This document shows positions 6,046-14,670 of a stretch of 19,828 bases of DNA, in pieces. The notes under the pieces were generated by a model. The model saw only the letters and a program-made list of their open reading frames with translations, was not told the DNA's origin and searched no databases. Made by a program: the position numbers and the translations under genes. Positions within the stretch are counted from its first letter, which is position 1. Each line of letters begins with the position of its first letter. This DNA is from Candidatus Sumerlaeota bacterium (GTDB taxonomy: Bacteria > Sumerlaeota > Sumerlaeia > JADFCT01), in assembly GCA_026398575.1 (NCBI GenBank), contig JAPLSP010000139.1, positions 1-19,828 of the forward strand. Reading direction: 5' to 3'.

Positions 6046-7239
6046 TTAGCTCTTCAAATCCTTCATGAAATTCTCTTCGATGAATTTTCGCAGGCCCCCG
6101 AAGTCCTTGTCCACGGACTGCTTGGCAATCAGTTTGCGGCGTTTGTCTTCATAGAGCTGCACGGGATCGAGCAACTGCTCGATCTTCTTGCGCTTGGCTT
6201 TGATGCGGAAGTCCTTCGAGGCCATGACATTGTTCAGGACTTTCTCCACTTCCCCGACCGAGCAGGGCTTGGCGATAAAGTCCGTTCCGCCCACCTGCTT
6301 GGCCTGCTTCACATTGCGCGCGTCGCTGTTGGCCGATAGGAAGATGATCGGCAGCTGACTGAAGCGTTTGGTGCGGCGCAGCGACTGGCACAGATCGAAG
6401 CCATTCATGCGGGGCATGGAAATATCCAGCAACAGCAGGTCCGGTTCCACGTCCATCATCTTGCTGATCGCATCGCGTCCGTCATTGGCTGTGATGATCT
6501 CGAACCGGGTATTAAACGCCGTGCTCAGGATGAACTGGATGTCTTCGTCATCATCCACGATCATCAGCCGCGGGAGCAGCTGCCGGCCATCCAAAACCGT
6601 TTCCCGGTTGACGCCGGCAGGCGCGAGTTTTGCGGCGAAAGCCGGGCTTGCGGCTGGCCGCTGCCCCGGCTGCGGCATGGAGGGCGGCGGCGCGGCCATC
6701 ACTGGCCGGGCTTGAGGCGCCGGCGTTTGCGCGCGGGCAGCTTGAGGCGCGGGCGGCGCGGGCGGCGCGGACGGCGCGGGCGCTTCATCCGCGACCATGA
6801 GCAATTCCCCGGTTTGCTCCATCCGCTTGATTTGATCCAGAGTAAAGCGCTTGGGCGCGGGCGGCGGCGCTTTTTCCAGTGACAATGACAGATTTTTCAG
6901 AATGCGATCGGCGGTGAAGGGCTTTTGGATGAAAAAATTCCCGCCGATTTCGTACAGCTTGCGAATTTCCTCCTTGGCGTCTATGCCGGAGAGGAAAATC
7001 ACCAGGGAACAGTGGTAGCGCGGGAGACGGCGGATCGCCTCGCAGGTATCGAAGCCGTTCATCACCGGCATGTTGACGTCCAGAACGAAGATATCCGGCT
7101 CGCACGCCTCCAGTTTCTCCAAGGCTTCGACGCCATCGCGCGCAGAGACAACCTCGTACTCAAGCCCAAGCATGACGCTGAGCACCATCCGGATGTCGTC
7201 GTCATCATCCACCAGCATGATGCGATATTGTGGACACAT
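6046..7239 (-). CDS. Two-receiver-domain response regulator without output domain
   Basis: A 397-aa cytoplasmic signalling protein built as REC - linker - REC - charged tail. REC1 (about 5-122) has the acidic cluster 11-15, phospho-acceptor Asp54 (FVLDVNMP), Ser84 (IFLSG) and Lys106 (IQKPF). REC2 (about 224-340) has Asp229-Asp231, phospho-acceptor Asp272 (LLLLDISMP), Ser302 (FLSAN) and Lys324 (IAKPC). Both therefore look competent for phosphorylation. The linker (about 152-205) is Ala/Pro-rich with PAP repeats. The C-terminal 55 residues are highly charged and probably helical, with no recognised DNA-binding or enzymatic domain. Known tandem-REC proteins such as FrzZ act as phosphate sinks or couple to motility; a role here is unknown. 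Weak SD (GAGAGG) 10 bases before the ATG. No histidine kinase is adjacent. Confidence 0.92.
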   Translation of the reverse strand: MCPQYRIMLVDDDDDIRMVLSVMLGLEYEVVSARDGVEALEKLEACEPDIFVLDVNMPVMNGFDTCEAIRRLPRYHCSLVIFLSGIDAKEEIRKLYEIGGNFFIQKPFTADRILKNLSLSLEKAPPPAPKRFTLDQIKRMEQTGELLMVADEAPAPSAPPAPPAPQAARAQTPAPQARPVMAAPPPSMPQPGQRPAASPAFAAKLAPAGVNRETVLDGRQLLPRLMIVDDDEDIQFILSTAFNTRFEIITANDGRDAISKMMDVEPDLLLLDISMPRMNGFDLCQSLRRTKRFSQLPIIFLSANSDARNVKQAKQVGGTDFIAKPCSVGEVEKVLNNVMASKDFRIKAKRKKIEQLLDPVQLYEDKRRKLIAKQSVDKDFGGLRKFIEENFMKDLKS

Positions 7240-7296
7240 AATGGGGCGCCTCTCTGGACGGGTATCTTTCGCCGCGCGATAATGATGTTCGATTCA

Positions 7297-7302
7297 ATTA
7301 TA
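7297..7302 (-). promoter_or_regulatory. Candidate -10 box for the response regulator gene
   Basis: A perfect TATAAT on the minus strand lies about 58 bases upstream of the ATG at 7239. The matching -35 position (CTGGAA at 17-base spacing) is poor, so the promoter would be weak or need an activator. Confidence 0.35.
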
Positions 7303-7349
7303 TCGCGCGCCCTCCGCCGTTCCAGCGCTTTTTCACGCCGCCGGCCGCT

Positions 7350-8291
7350 TTATTCCTCGATGGCCTTTTTGATTGCCGCCGCCGTTTGAGCCACGCGCGG
7401 GCCGGGGAAAAGCGCAAAGTCTTCCGTCACGAAGCGGATATGCCCCTTGCGAACGGCCGGCAGCGACGACAACGCGGCCCAATCGGCCCGCAGCGCTTTC
7501 TGCTTGTCCGCGTCCAGCTTTTCGCCGGGGCGGATTTCGATGATCGCCTCCGGCCGCCGCAGCACGAGCGCTTCCTTGGAAACCTGGGGATAAGCGTCTT
7601 TGACGCCATTGAAAACATTGTCGCCGCCGGCCAGCGTCACGAGCTCATCCAGGAACGTGCCGCCGCCCGCGCTCATGAGCTGGCCGAGCGATCCTCCCAG
7701 CCGCGCCACGGCGACAAAAACTTTCGGACGCCGGTCGGGAGGCGTTCGCGAGCGGACCGCGTCCAGCTCTTTTTCGATGTGCGCCCGCAATTGCGCCGCC
7801 TGGCTCTCGGCCCCGAGCGCCTTGCCCAGATGGGCGATCTCGGCGTCGAGCGTAGCGATGCTGTTGATCTCGACGCGGAGAACCGGTATCCCGCGCTCGT
7901 TGCAGAACTGCGCCACGCGCTCGTGCCGCCCCTGAATGACGACCAGGTCCGGCTTGAGCGAGGCAAGCATTTCGAAATTCGGGTTTTCCCAGCCGCCGCA
8001 CTGGGGCAGTTTCATCGCTTCGGGAGGATAGACGCAGAAATCCGACACCCCCACCACCCGTCCGCTGCAGCCAAGCGCAAAGACGATTTCAGTGATGCTG
8101 GGCGCCAAAGTGACAATCCGAGCGGGGGATGAAGTCGGCCCGCCGGTGGGCGCAGACGCGGGCGCCTCGCTCGCGGCAGTCGCGAGCGGGGCCGCCTCGG
8201 CAGCAGGCGCAGGCGATTCCATCTTCGCGCCGCAAGCGATCACAAAAAGCGGAAGCAAAATGCATAGATGTCCGCCGCAGAAAAAGCGCAT
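7350..8291 (-). CDS. BtuF/FepB-type periplasmic binding lipoprotein of an ABC importer
   Basis: A 313-aa protein with a lipoprotein signal (MRFFCGGHLCILLPLFVIAC, Cys20 as the acylated residue), an Ala/Pro/Ser-rich spacer to about residue 58, and then a periplasmic-binding domain of the helical-backbone class: RIVTLAPSITEIVFALGCSG, VVGVSDFCVYPPEA, PNFEMLASLKPDLVV, and later AGGDNVFNGVKDAYPQVS with VLRRPEAIIEI. This class binds cobalamin, haem or ferric siderophores and hands them to a membrane permease. The PPEA and NFEMLASLKPDLV segments are closest in feel to BtuF (cobalamin), but the ligand cannot be assigned. The start at 8291 has GGAG 8 bases upstream; the frame can be extended to a TTG at 8354 but the signal peptide fits only the shorter form. 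No permease or ATPase gene is in the window, so it is an orphan here. Confidence 0.88.
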   Translation of the reverse strand: MRFFCGGHLCILLPLFVIACGAKMESPAPAAEAAPLATAASEAPASAPTGGPTSSPARIVTLAPSITEIVFALGCSGRVVGVSDFCVYPPEAMKLPQCGGWENPNFEMLASLKPDLVVIQGRHERVAQFCNERGIPVLRVEINSIATLDAEIAHLGKALGAESQAAQLRAHIEKELDAVRSRTPPDRRPKVFVAVARLGGSLGQLMSAGGGTFLDELVTLAGGDNVFNGVKDAYPQVSKEALVLRRPEAIIEIRPGEKLDADKQKALRADWAALSSLPAVRKGHIRFVTEDFALFPGPRVAQTAAAIKKAIEE

Positions 8292-8383
8292 TAAATATTC
8301 TCCATGATGATACCGCGACCTTTCGCTTTGCCGGAAATTAATTGCCGGAAACAAACCCGCTTATGGCTTGTCGGCTTGTGGTT

Positions 8384-8983
8384 TTAGATGCTTTTCCGGC
8401 TTTCCATGGCTTTCTGCAGTGTGATTTCGTCGGCGTGTTCGAGCGAGCCTCCCATCGGCAAGCCCATCCCCAGGCGCGTCGGGACCACGCCTTTGGCGTG
8501 CAAGGCTTTCGACAGCCACAACGCCGTGGCGTCGCCGTCGCTCGTGGGAGGCGTGGCGACAATCACTTCGCGAATCTGGTTCCCTTCGAGGCGCGCCATC
8601 AACTCCCGAATGCGCAGTTGCTCGGGATCCACGATGCCCTGCAATGGCGAGAACAATCCGCCCAGCACGTGATACAATCCCTGATAGCCCGCGCGGTCGA
8701 ACGGCGCAATGTCCATCGCCTCTTCGACGACGCATAGGATCGAGCGGTCGCGGCGCGGATCCTGGCAGATCGAGCATAGGGGCGCCTCGCTGAAATTACC
8801 GCAGACGTCGCAGCGCCGGATGCGCTCGATGCCCTGCCGGACGGCGCCGGCCAGTTCCAGGGCTTCTTCGGGCGGCTCCTTCAGAAGGAAGAAAGCGTAG
8901 CGCTGCGCCGTTTTGCGGCCAACGCCGGGCAAGCGCGACAAGGCGCCGACCATTTGTTCGAGCGAAGGTGGAAAAACATCCAT
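8384..8983 (-). CDS. recR: Recombination mediator protein RecR
   Basis: A 199-aa protein of standard RecR length that with RecF/RecO loads RecA onto SSB-coated single-stranded DNA gaps. Visible: helix-hairpin-helix (ALSRLPGVGRKTAQRYAFFLL, about 14-34), a four-cysteine zinc motif (Cys58, Cys61, Cys70, Cys73), a Toprim domain beginning SILCVVEEAMDIAPF (81-95), the PPTSDGDATALWL segment (145-157) and the C-terminal GLPMGGSLEHADEITLQKAM. The usual EGEAT of the Toprim segment reads DGDAT here, a conservative change. The ATG is 15 bases after the stop of the giant peptidase gene and no Shine-Dalgarno is seen, so translation may depend on coupling. The gene commonly lies next to dnaX and an EbfC (YbaB) gene; neither is present here. 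Confidence 0.96.
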   Translation of the reverse strand: MDVFPPSLEQMVGALSRLPGVGRKTAQRYAFFLLKEPPEEALELAGAVRQGIERIRRCDVCGNFSEAPLCSICQDPRRDRSILCVVEEAMDIAPFDRAGYQGLYHVLGGLFSPLQGIVDPEQLRIRELMARLEGNQIREVIVATPPTSDGDATALWLSKALHAKGVVPTRLGMGLPMGGSLEHADEITLQKAMESRKSI

Positions 8984-8998
8984 AAGCGTTTGGGCGCG

Positions 8999-11900
8999 TT
9001 ACTGCGGCTTGAGGACGATATCGGATGAAGGCCTTTGGATCAAGGCCATGAGATCGGCGATGTCAATGCGTCCATCGCCATTAATATCCGCCGCCTCCCG
9101 CTGATGAGGCGTCAAAGTGTCCATCCTTCCCGTCAGATAATCATACAAAAGAGTCCGCGGTAAAGTATAGTTCCCGTTGAAAGTCACGGTTCCGCCATTA
9201 GATAATAATAGAGTCATTGGATTCGTTGCAGGCCGGTCAAAGCCGCTGAGCGGTTGCCACGTCATCGTAATAAGCCCTGCTGGGATATTGATTAGGGTTT
9301 GGCTGTTCATTCCGATATGCGTGCCGCCGGACCCGTCTTGGAAAGACCAAGAAGCTACAGATGGCTTTACCAGGACGATTACGGTTCCTTTCGGCACGGG
9401 CGTCGGAGATGGCGACGGAGATGGCGTCGGCGATGGAGTTGGCGAATGAGGCGGCGTTGGCGATGGGGTTGGCGAATGAGGTGGTGTCGGCGATGGATGA
9501 TTGGTTGGCGACGGCGATGGGGAAGGCGAGGGAGTCGGGCCGCTTGCCGGCGCCGCCGCGAACAGACTGATAAAAAGGCCGGAATCGTTTCCGTATTCAC
9601 CTACCCGATTAATCAGAGCGGTAACCGTATTTGTTGTTACGGTCTGGAGCCCAGGAACCAGGCTCCACTCCGAGCCGCTCCATTTATATAATCTCATTTG
9701 GCTCCATGTATAGCCATCTGGAATATCTTTCACAGGAAAGCCGGCAAAAAAAGTGCCGTTGTTTGTGAACTCAACGGTAACGGTCGCCGGCACATTAAAA
9801 GTTATCCCCGAGGTCGTCAGGATTTGAGTGATATTGGCGCTGTTTGGATGGGCGCTAAGCCATAAGGTTGTATAACTGAAATATGGGGCGTTGCTCACAT
9901 CGCCCGGACCGCTCAAGCCGAATTGCATGTCGTTGTCGAGCGCGTTAGGCGGGACGTTAAACGCAGATTGCGTATAAAGACCGCCGGCGCCGGCTTTGAG
10001 CGATCCGCCGCCCTTGCCGATATTTCCGACTTGCGTCGGCGACAGCGTCGAAAGCCCCGCGTTATCGCCCCAATTGCCGCTGATCGTCAGCAAATACGAC
10101 GTCCCGGCGCCATGGACATCGGCGGCGTCGGGGCTTTGCGTCACCATGACGTACATGGTTCTGGACGAGGCGCCGGAATCCCATTCAATGATTTCATCCG
10201 CCCCACCGGCATACGAATCATCCCGCGTCACCAGCGGCGAGCCGAGGTCGGAAGGATTGAACAGCTTGATCAGAGCGTCGCAGCGGGGGCCTTGGGCGCT
10301 GACGCGGATCGTATAATGCCGCCCTGCGTCGGCATTGAACAATGCCCAATCCACGTCGCCTTGAGACCAGAAGTTGTGCGTTTGCGTGCTCTGGTCGTCG
10401 GTGACGAAGTTGAGCGAGGCGGGAGTGTTGTCGCCATACAGCAGATCATAGACATCCGGCCCACCCACCGCCGTCGGGCCAAAATGGGTGACATAAGGCT
10501 GCGAGATCGCGCCGTTAAGACTACTGGCGAAGTAAATCACCGTGTAGGTTTTCGACGGATCGAAGCCGGTATAGAGATATTCCCATCGCGATTGAGCCGT
10601 GCCGGAGCTCAGCGCCAGGTTTACCCGCGTGATAACATCCTCGGGCGGCGTCAAGCCGGGCAGGATGATTTGCGCATACACCTGGTCAATCCCTTGGGCG
10701 GACCAGACGCCCGCGGCCCACAGCAACGCCGACGTGCCCGTCAAGACCACATCCGAAGCATAAGCGCCGATGACGGGCGGCGCCGAGAAATCGCCCGAGG
10801 CGACGCCGATATAGGTCACGAGCGCCACGGCGCCGTCATGCTTGTCTCCCACGCCGTCGCCGTTGTCATCCAGGCGGGGCGCCACCGCATCGCCCGAAGA
10901 GGCGCGCACGGCCGCCCGCGCCCAGTTGAAGGCGTCGCCCACGCTGCGCCCGAGAAAGATCCGGCTGAAGAAAAAGTTGGAGAATGAAATCAGGCCGTTG
11001 GCCCCAAAGCGCGACTGCTCGCCCGGCCCGCAGGAAGTCAAGACGATGCGCTCGCGTCCGACGGGAGCGGGCGCCAGGGCGGCCGTCCATTCGCCGGCGC
11101 TTGCGAAATCCAGGATCACGATCACGCGCGTGGGCGAAGCGGTTTGCAGCGTGTCCAGCCAGCCCTTCAAATCCGCCGGCGTTACATCATCCAGGTCGGA
11201 GGGAACTGCGTCGCCGTCAATATCGAACGCCGTCGCGTCGCCTTTGCCGACGAGATAGACGGTCAGCTGGGCGGCGGTCGTGGCGTTGGCGATGGCCGTC
11301 TGAAGGTTCGCGCGTGTGGGCGCGCCGTCTTTCAGGGTATCGGTCGAGGAGCTGAAATACAGGATGTCATCGTCGGGGATCCAGCGCGCGCGCGCGGTCA
11401 GATTGGCGGCGCGCGCCATTTCATCGCTCCAGGGGTAAGGCGTGCCTGGGCTGTAGGCGCCATCGCCGCAAACGATGATAAACTGTTCCTCGATCCGCCG
11501 CTGGAACAGATAGGTCTGTTTGGGTTCGGATACCACGCCCCAGATATCGCGCGCGTTGAATCGCACGAGGAAGGCGCCGGATTCCGAAAGGCCGGAAACC
11601 GCCGCTTCATAACGCTGATTCCCCGCGCTCCATATCAATTCCGCCTCTTGCAGGGAGATGACCGGCGTCGAGGCTCGAGCGCGGGCGTTGGGAATCAGGC
11701 TGGGCGCGGCCAGGCAGGCCCATACGCGGGTGATGGGATGGCGCGAGGTGATTCCGGAAGCCCAGATTGTCGCGGTCGTCTGTCCCGCGGCCAGCGCTTG
11801 ATTTCCGGAAACTATTCCAATCTGCGGACGGTCGGCGCCCGCAGTGGCCGCCGCTCCCACGGTCCACGTCTTTGCCAGCGCGCCATCGCTTGCGGCGTCA

Positions 11901-14527
11901 TAGACGCCGTCGCCGTTGTCGTCCATCTGCGGATGCTGGAAGCTGAGCGTGGCTTCGGAGGCCATCGTGAACGCATCGCCCAGCGTTCTTCCGCGGCCAA
12001 GCGCTCCGATGAATCCGTTGGTGAACGAGAGCAATCCGCCCGCCGAAAAGAACGCCGGCTCGTCACTGGCGCAGGATGCGATTGTCACGCGATTGAAGCC
12101 TGCCGGCGGCGCGCAACGGGGCAGGAAGCCGCCCGAGCGGCAGCAATCCACCGCCAGCGCCAATTGCGCGGTTCCTGAAGTCTGGAGCGCATTGAGCCAT
12201 CCCTCCAGAACGGAGGCATAGAGAACATCCGATTCATTGCAGCGAATGAAGGCTTGCGCTCCTTCTTCATCGCCATGATCAATCAGATAGACGAACAGCT
12301 TGCCCGCGCCCTTGGCCCATGTGGTCAAGGCATATTGCGCGTTGGCGAGCGATGACGCCGCGCGCACGTCATCGTTCAAGCCGTTGCCGTCGGAGTCCTG
12401 GTTGGTGGCGGGGCTCAGATAGTAGATGTTTGCTTTTGTGAATCCGCGCAGAAGCAGCGTCCGGTAGATGGAATTCGCCAGGTCGTTCGTCGTGTTCCAG
12501 AGCGGATCGCCCGTCTTGCGGCCGGCAAGGATGACGGCCTTTCCCGCGCCGGCGGATTGAGCCGCGCTCACGACGTTGACGTAAGCCACGCCCCAGCTGC
12601 CGCCGCCCGCGTTGAATCGGATCGTATCCACGCCGGCGCTTGCGCCGGCCGTATAAAGGCCTCCCGGTGAGATCGCGCTGCCGCCGCTGCGGTCCGCGAT
12701 GATATCCCAGTCGCCCAACTGGCTGGGCGAGGTGGCAAAAGCGATGCTCGAGCCGGATAGAACGGTCTTGTGATGAGGCGTGACGATGAGGTCTGGCGTG
12801 GCGTTGCGATAAACGTGAACGCCGCCGTAGCCGCTGCCGAAGATCAAATCCGGATGCAAGTCGCCGTCAATATCGGCCAGATAAGGCGCGGACATGACAT
12901 CGGCGCCGATGCCGGTCAACAGCTCGCCCGCGCCGAATAGCAGCGTGGGCGTGGTTTGCAGGCAGGCGAAGAAATACGTCTGGCCCATCTCATCGGAGCA
13001 GATCGCGTCGGGCAGCCCGTCGCCGTCCACGTCTCCGGCGGCGATGGAGGGAATCATTCCAACGGCCAGTGTTGCGGAATAATCTTCAGGGACGCCAGAC
13101 CAGTCGGGAACGAGCGGCGTTCCGATGTTTCGATACAGCTCCACATGGCCCACGAACAGATCCGTATAGGAAACCCATAAATCCAGCTTGCCATCGCCGT
13201 CCACGTCCGCAAGGGAAGGTTTGGCCCAATTGCCTCCCGTGACCACGACAGTCGTGGGATTGGAATACACAGGGTCCTGAGGCGTTCCCGTGTTTTGAAA
13301 CATATAGACGTTTCCATCAAGACTCCCGACAAACAGCGCCGGATTATTATCGCTGTTCACTTCGCCGAAACAGATCTTCGCCTGGGGAATGGCGATGCCG
13401 GACAGCTGAGGCGAGGCCAGCCGCCAGTCCGGCATCCAGGGCGTTCCCGCGTTGCGATAGAACTGGATTACGGCGCCGCCCGTCGCCGTCGAGTCGGTGG
13501 CCGCAATAAACAACTCCGGCACGCCGTCGCCGTCAATGTCGGCGAGCGCGGCGCTGGCTTCCATCCCCGCGTCCAACGAATGCCAGACGGGCAGGGGCGC
13601 GTCCCATTGCGGCGCCTGGGCGGTCCCGAGGTTGCGCAGCATCATGATGGGGCCATTCAAGGAGCCAATGAATAAATCGAGGGTTCCATTATGGTCCAAA
13701 TCCGCCAGGACGGGGGCGGCGTTCTTGGACGCCGGGATGATTGCGATCGGCGCCGAGGTGAACGCGAATGAAACAGGCGTGCCGAAATTTCTGTAGATCC
13801 TGACTTCCCCCACGGCGTTGCCCACGAACAAGTCCAGCGTGCCGTTGCCGTCAATATCCGCGAAAAAAGGCGACGCCGCGCCGCCGACGTTGAGGTTCTG
13901 AAACTGCGTCACGACGTCAATCGGATTGGGCCAGACAGGAGTTTGCCGCGTTCCAATGTTCTTGAAATAAGCGATGTGGCCGTCGCTGCCGCCGACGAAG
14001 AGATCAATCAGGCCATCGCCGTCAATATCCGCGAAGACCGGGCGGGCGTTGCCCGTAACCGCCACTCCGGTCCAATCCTCGCTTGCCAAATTCCAGACGG
14101 GGACATAGCGGGTCCCAATGTTGCGATAAAAAGCGACATTGCCGTTGGCCAATCCCAGAGCCATATCCATGTCGCCGTCGGCGTCAATGTCCGCGAAGGC
14201 CGGCGCCGTGTTCCCAGGATTGGACGAGAGCGCCGGAAAAGGATACTCTTGCGCCACGAAGGTCCACTGCGGGATCTCATTCGTTCCATCATTGCGGAAA
14301 CACATGGGATAGCCGTTATTCTGGCCGATGAACAAGTCCAGGTCCCCATCGCCGTCAATGTCCACGAACGCCGGGGCGGACCAGTCGCAGGAACCGGCGT
14401 AAAGCATTCGCGAGGCGCCGTCGCGCACCCCGGTATAAACCCGTTCCCATAACGGGCTGGCCGCCAAGGCGCCGCCGGCGCAAACAAGCACGGCGGCCAC
14501 GGCAAAGAGAAATCGTTTTTGGATCAT
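8999..14527 (-). CDS. Giant secreted FG-GAP protein with tandem C13 peptidase and pseudopeptidase units, dockerin-like C-terminus
   Basis: 1842 aa. Signal peptide 1-23 (MIQKRFLFAVAAVLVCAGGA, cleavage after LAA). Residues about 49-575 hold ten FG-GAP/VCBS beta-propeller repeats with Ca-binding DIDGDGxxDLF loops (the seventh is degenerate). An Ig-like segment (about 576-655) precedes two homologous units. Unit 1 (663-1012): a peptidase C13 (legumain-like) domain with VYLIDHGDE (His751) and VDCCRSGGF (Cys796), then an accessory beta domain. Unit 2 (1013-1354): the same fold, but the His position is Lys1095 (LVGKGD) and the Cys position is Ala1142 (LDFASAGE), so it should be inactive. Then a PPC-like domain (about 1380-1482), a ZU5-like region (about 1505-1655), a Pro/Thr/Ser linker (1663-1713), a beta domain and one dockerin-like loop (DINGDGRIDIADL, 1814-1826). 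The start at 14527 has AAGGA 8 bases upstream; a longer frame from TTG at 14689 only adds repeat-encoded residues. It probably follows the neighbouring scaffold-like gene in one transcript. Confidence 0.9.
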   Translation of the reverse strand: MIQKRFLFAVAAVLVCAGGALAASPLWERVYTGVRDGASRMLYAGSCDWSAPAFVDIDGDGDLDLFIGQNNGYPMCFRNDGTNEIPQWTFVAQEYPFPALSSNPGNTAPAFADIDADGDMDMALGLANGNVAFYRNIGTRYVPVWNLASEDWTGVAVTGNARPVFADIDGDGLIDLFVGGSDGHIAYFKNIGTRQTPVWPNPIDVVTQFQNLNVGGAASPFFADIDGNGTLDLFVGNAVGEVRIYRNFGTPVSFAFTSAPIAIIPASKNAAPVLADLDHNGTLDLFIGSLNGPIMMLRNLGTAQAPQWDAPLPVWHSLDAGMEASAALADIDGDGVPELFIAATDSTATGGAVIQFYRNAGTPWMPDWRLASPQLSGIAIPQAKICFGEVNSDNNPALFVGSLDGNVYMFQNTGTPQDPVYSNPTTVVVTGGNWAKPSLADVDGDGKLDLWVSYTDLFVGHVELYRNIGTPLVPDWSGVPEDYSATLAVGMIPSIAAGDVDGDGLPDAICSDEMGQTYFFACLQTTPTLLFGAGELLTGIGADVMSAPYLADIDGDLHPDLIFGSGYGGVHVYRNATPDLIVTPHHKTVLSGSSIAFATSPSQLGDWDIIADRSGGSAISPGGLYTAGASAGVDTIRFNAGGGSWGVAYVNVVSAAQSAGAGKAVILAGRKTGDPLWNTTNDLANSIYRTLLLRGFTKANIYYLSPATNQDSDGNGLNDDVRAASSLANAQYALTTWAKGAGKLFVYLIDHGDEEGAQAFIRCNESDVLYASVLEGWLNALQTSGTAQLALAVDCCRSGGFLPRCAPPAGFNRVTIASCASDEPAFFSAGGLLSFTNGFIGALGRGRTLGDAFTMASEATLSFQHPQMDDNGDGVYDAASDGALAKTWTVGAAATAGADRPQIGIVSGNQALAAGQTTATIWASGITSRHPITRVWACLAAPSLIPNARARASTPVISLQEAELIWSAGNQRYEAAVSGLSESGAFLVRFNARDIWGVVSEPKQTYLFQRRIEEQFIIVCGDGAYSPGTPYPWSDEMARAANLTARARWIPDDDILYFSSSTDTLKDGAPTRANLQTAIANATTAAQLTVYLVGKGDATAFDIDGDAVPSDLDDVTPADLKGWLDTLQTASPTRVIVILDFASAGEWTAALAPAPVGRERIVLTSCGPGEQSRFGANGLISFSNFFFSRIFLGRSVGDAFNWARAAVRASSGDAVAPRLDDNGDGVGDKHDGAVALVTYIGVASGDFSAPPVIGAYASDVVLTGTSALLWAAGVWSAQGIDQVYAQIILPGLTPPEDVITRVNLALSSGTAQSRWEYLYTGFDPSKTYTVIYFASSLNGAISQPYVTHFGPTAVGGPDVYDLLYGDNTPASLNFVTDDQSTQTHNFWSQGDVDWALFNADAGRHYTIRVSAQGPRCDALIKLFNPSDLGSPLVTRDDSYAGGADEIIEWDSGASSRTMYVMVTQSPDAADVHGAGTSYLLTISGNWGDNAGLSTLSPTQVGNIGKGGGSLKAGAGGLYTQSAFNVPPNALDNDMQFGLSGPGDVSNAPYFSYTTLWLSAHPNSANITQILTTSGITFNVPATVTVEFTNNGTFFAGFPVKDIPDGYTWSQMRLYKWSGSEWSLVPGLQTVTTNTVTALINRVGEYGNDSGLFISLFAAAPASGPTPSPSPSPSPTNHPSPTPPHSPTPSPTPPHSPTPSPTPSPSPSPTPVPKGTVIVLVKPSVASWSFQDGSGGTHIGMNSQTLINIPAGLITMTWQPLSGFDRPATNPMTLLLSNGGTVTFNGNYTLPRTLLYDYLTGRMDTLTPHQREAADINGDGRIDIADLMALIQRPSSDIVLKPQ
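9389..9541 (-). repeat. Pro/Thr/Ser linker-coding repeat within the C13 gene
   Basis: This stretch encodes a roughly 50-residue linker of PTPSPSPS type that includes two copies of the decapeptide HSPTPSPTPP (a 30-bp tandem duplication). Such linkers separate catalytic parts from anchoring modules in secreted enzymes and are often glycosylated. The repeat makes the length prone to change by slippage. Confidence 0.8.
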
Positions 14528-14558
14528 GACAATATTCCTTGCGATAAAATCCTGCATG

Positions 14559-14600
14559 GCACGGACTGACACGGACAAGCACGGACCAACACGGACACCC
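14559..14600. repeat. Second 10-bp tandem repeat array, consensus ACGGACNN(A/G)C
   Basis: Four units in perfect 10-bp register (14561-14570, 14571-14580, 14581-14590, 14591-14600) keep ACGGAC and vary at bases 7-8. It is the same repeat family as the array at 2991-3046, in the same orientation relative to the flanking minus-strand genes. It sits directly upstream of the leader of the C13 gene. Confidence 0.8.
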
Positions 14601-14665
14601 CCCAGCCCCTGCCTCCAGGCCCTGCCGCCAGCCCCTGACCCCCAGCCCCTGACCCCCAGCCCCTG
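14598..14665 (-). repeat. G-rich tandem repeat with G-quadruplex motif between the two giant genes
   Basis: About five units of roughly 13-14 bp (plus-strand consensus CCCCCAGCCCCTGA) fill the gap after the scaffold gene stop. On the minus (sense) strand this reads as repeated GGGGCTGGGGGTCA, that is, more than four runs of four or five G separated by 2-3 bases, a textbook intramolecular G-quadruplex pattern. In the RNA it would lie between the stop of the first giant gene and the ribosome-binding site of the second. Confidence 0.8.
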
Positions 14666-14670
14666 TCCCT

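Noticed and set aside
8292..8383. Terminator between recR and the binding-protein gene
   Set aside because: The repeated TGCCGGAAA strings are direct, not inverted, and no stem with a U-tract was found.
9401..9530. GGCGATGG-type short repeats considered as a separate repeat element
   Set aside because: They are the coding sequence of the Pro/Thr/Ser linker, in frame throughout.
9923..12178. Two plus-strand open frames (354 and 344 codons) opposite the C13 gene
   Set aside because: Both are antisense to the conserved peptidase and PPC-like domains and have low-information Arg-rich composition.
12803..14383. Regularly spaced DNA repeats with similar GCCGTCAATATCCGCGAA strings, considered as a CRISPR-like array
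   Set aside because: The spacing of about 160-190 bases and the divergence match FG-GAP protein repeats in frame; no short uniform spacers or repeats exist.
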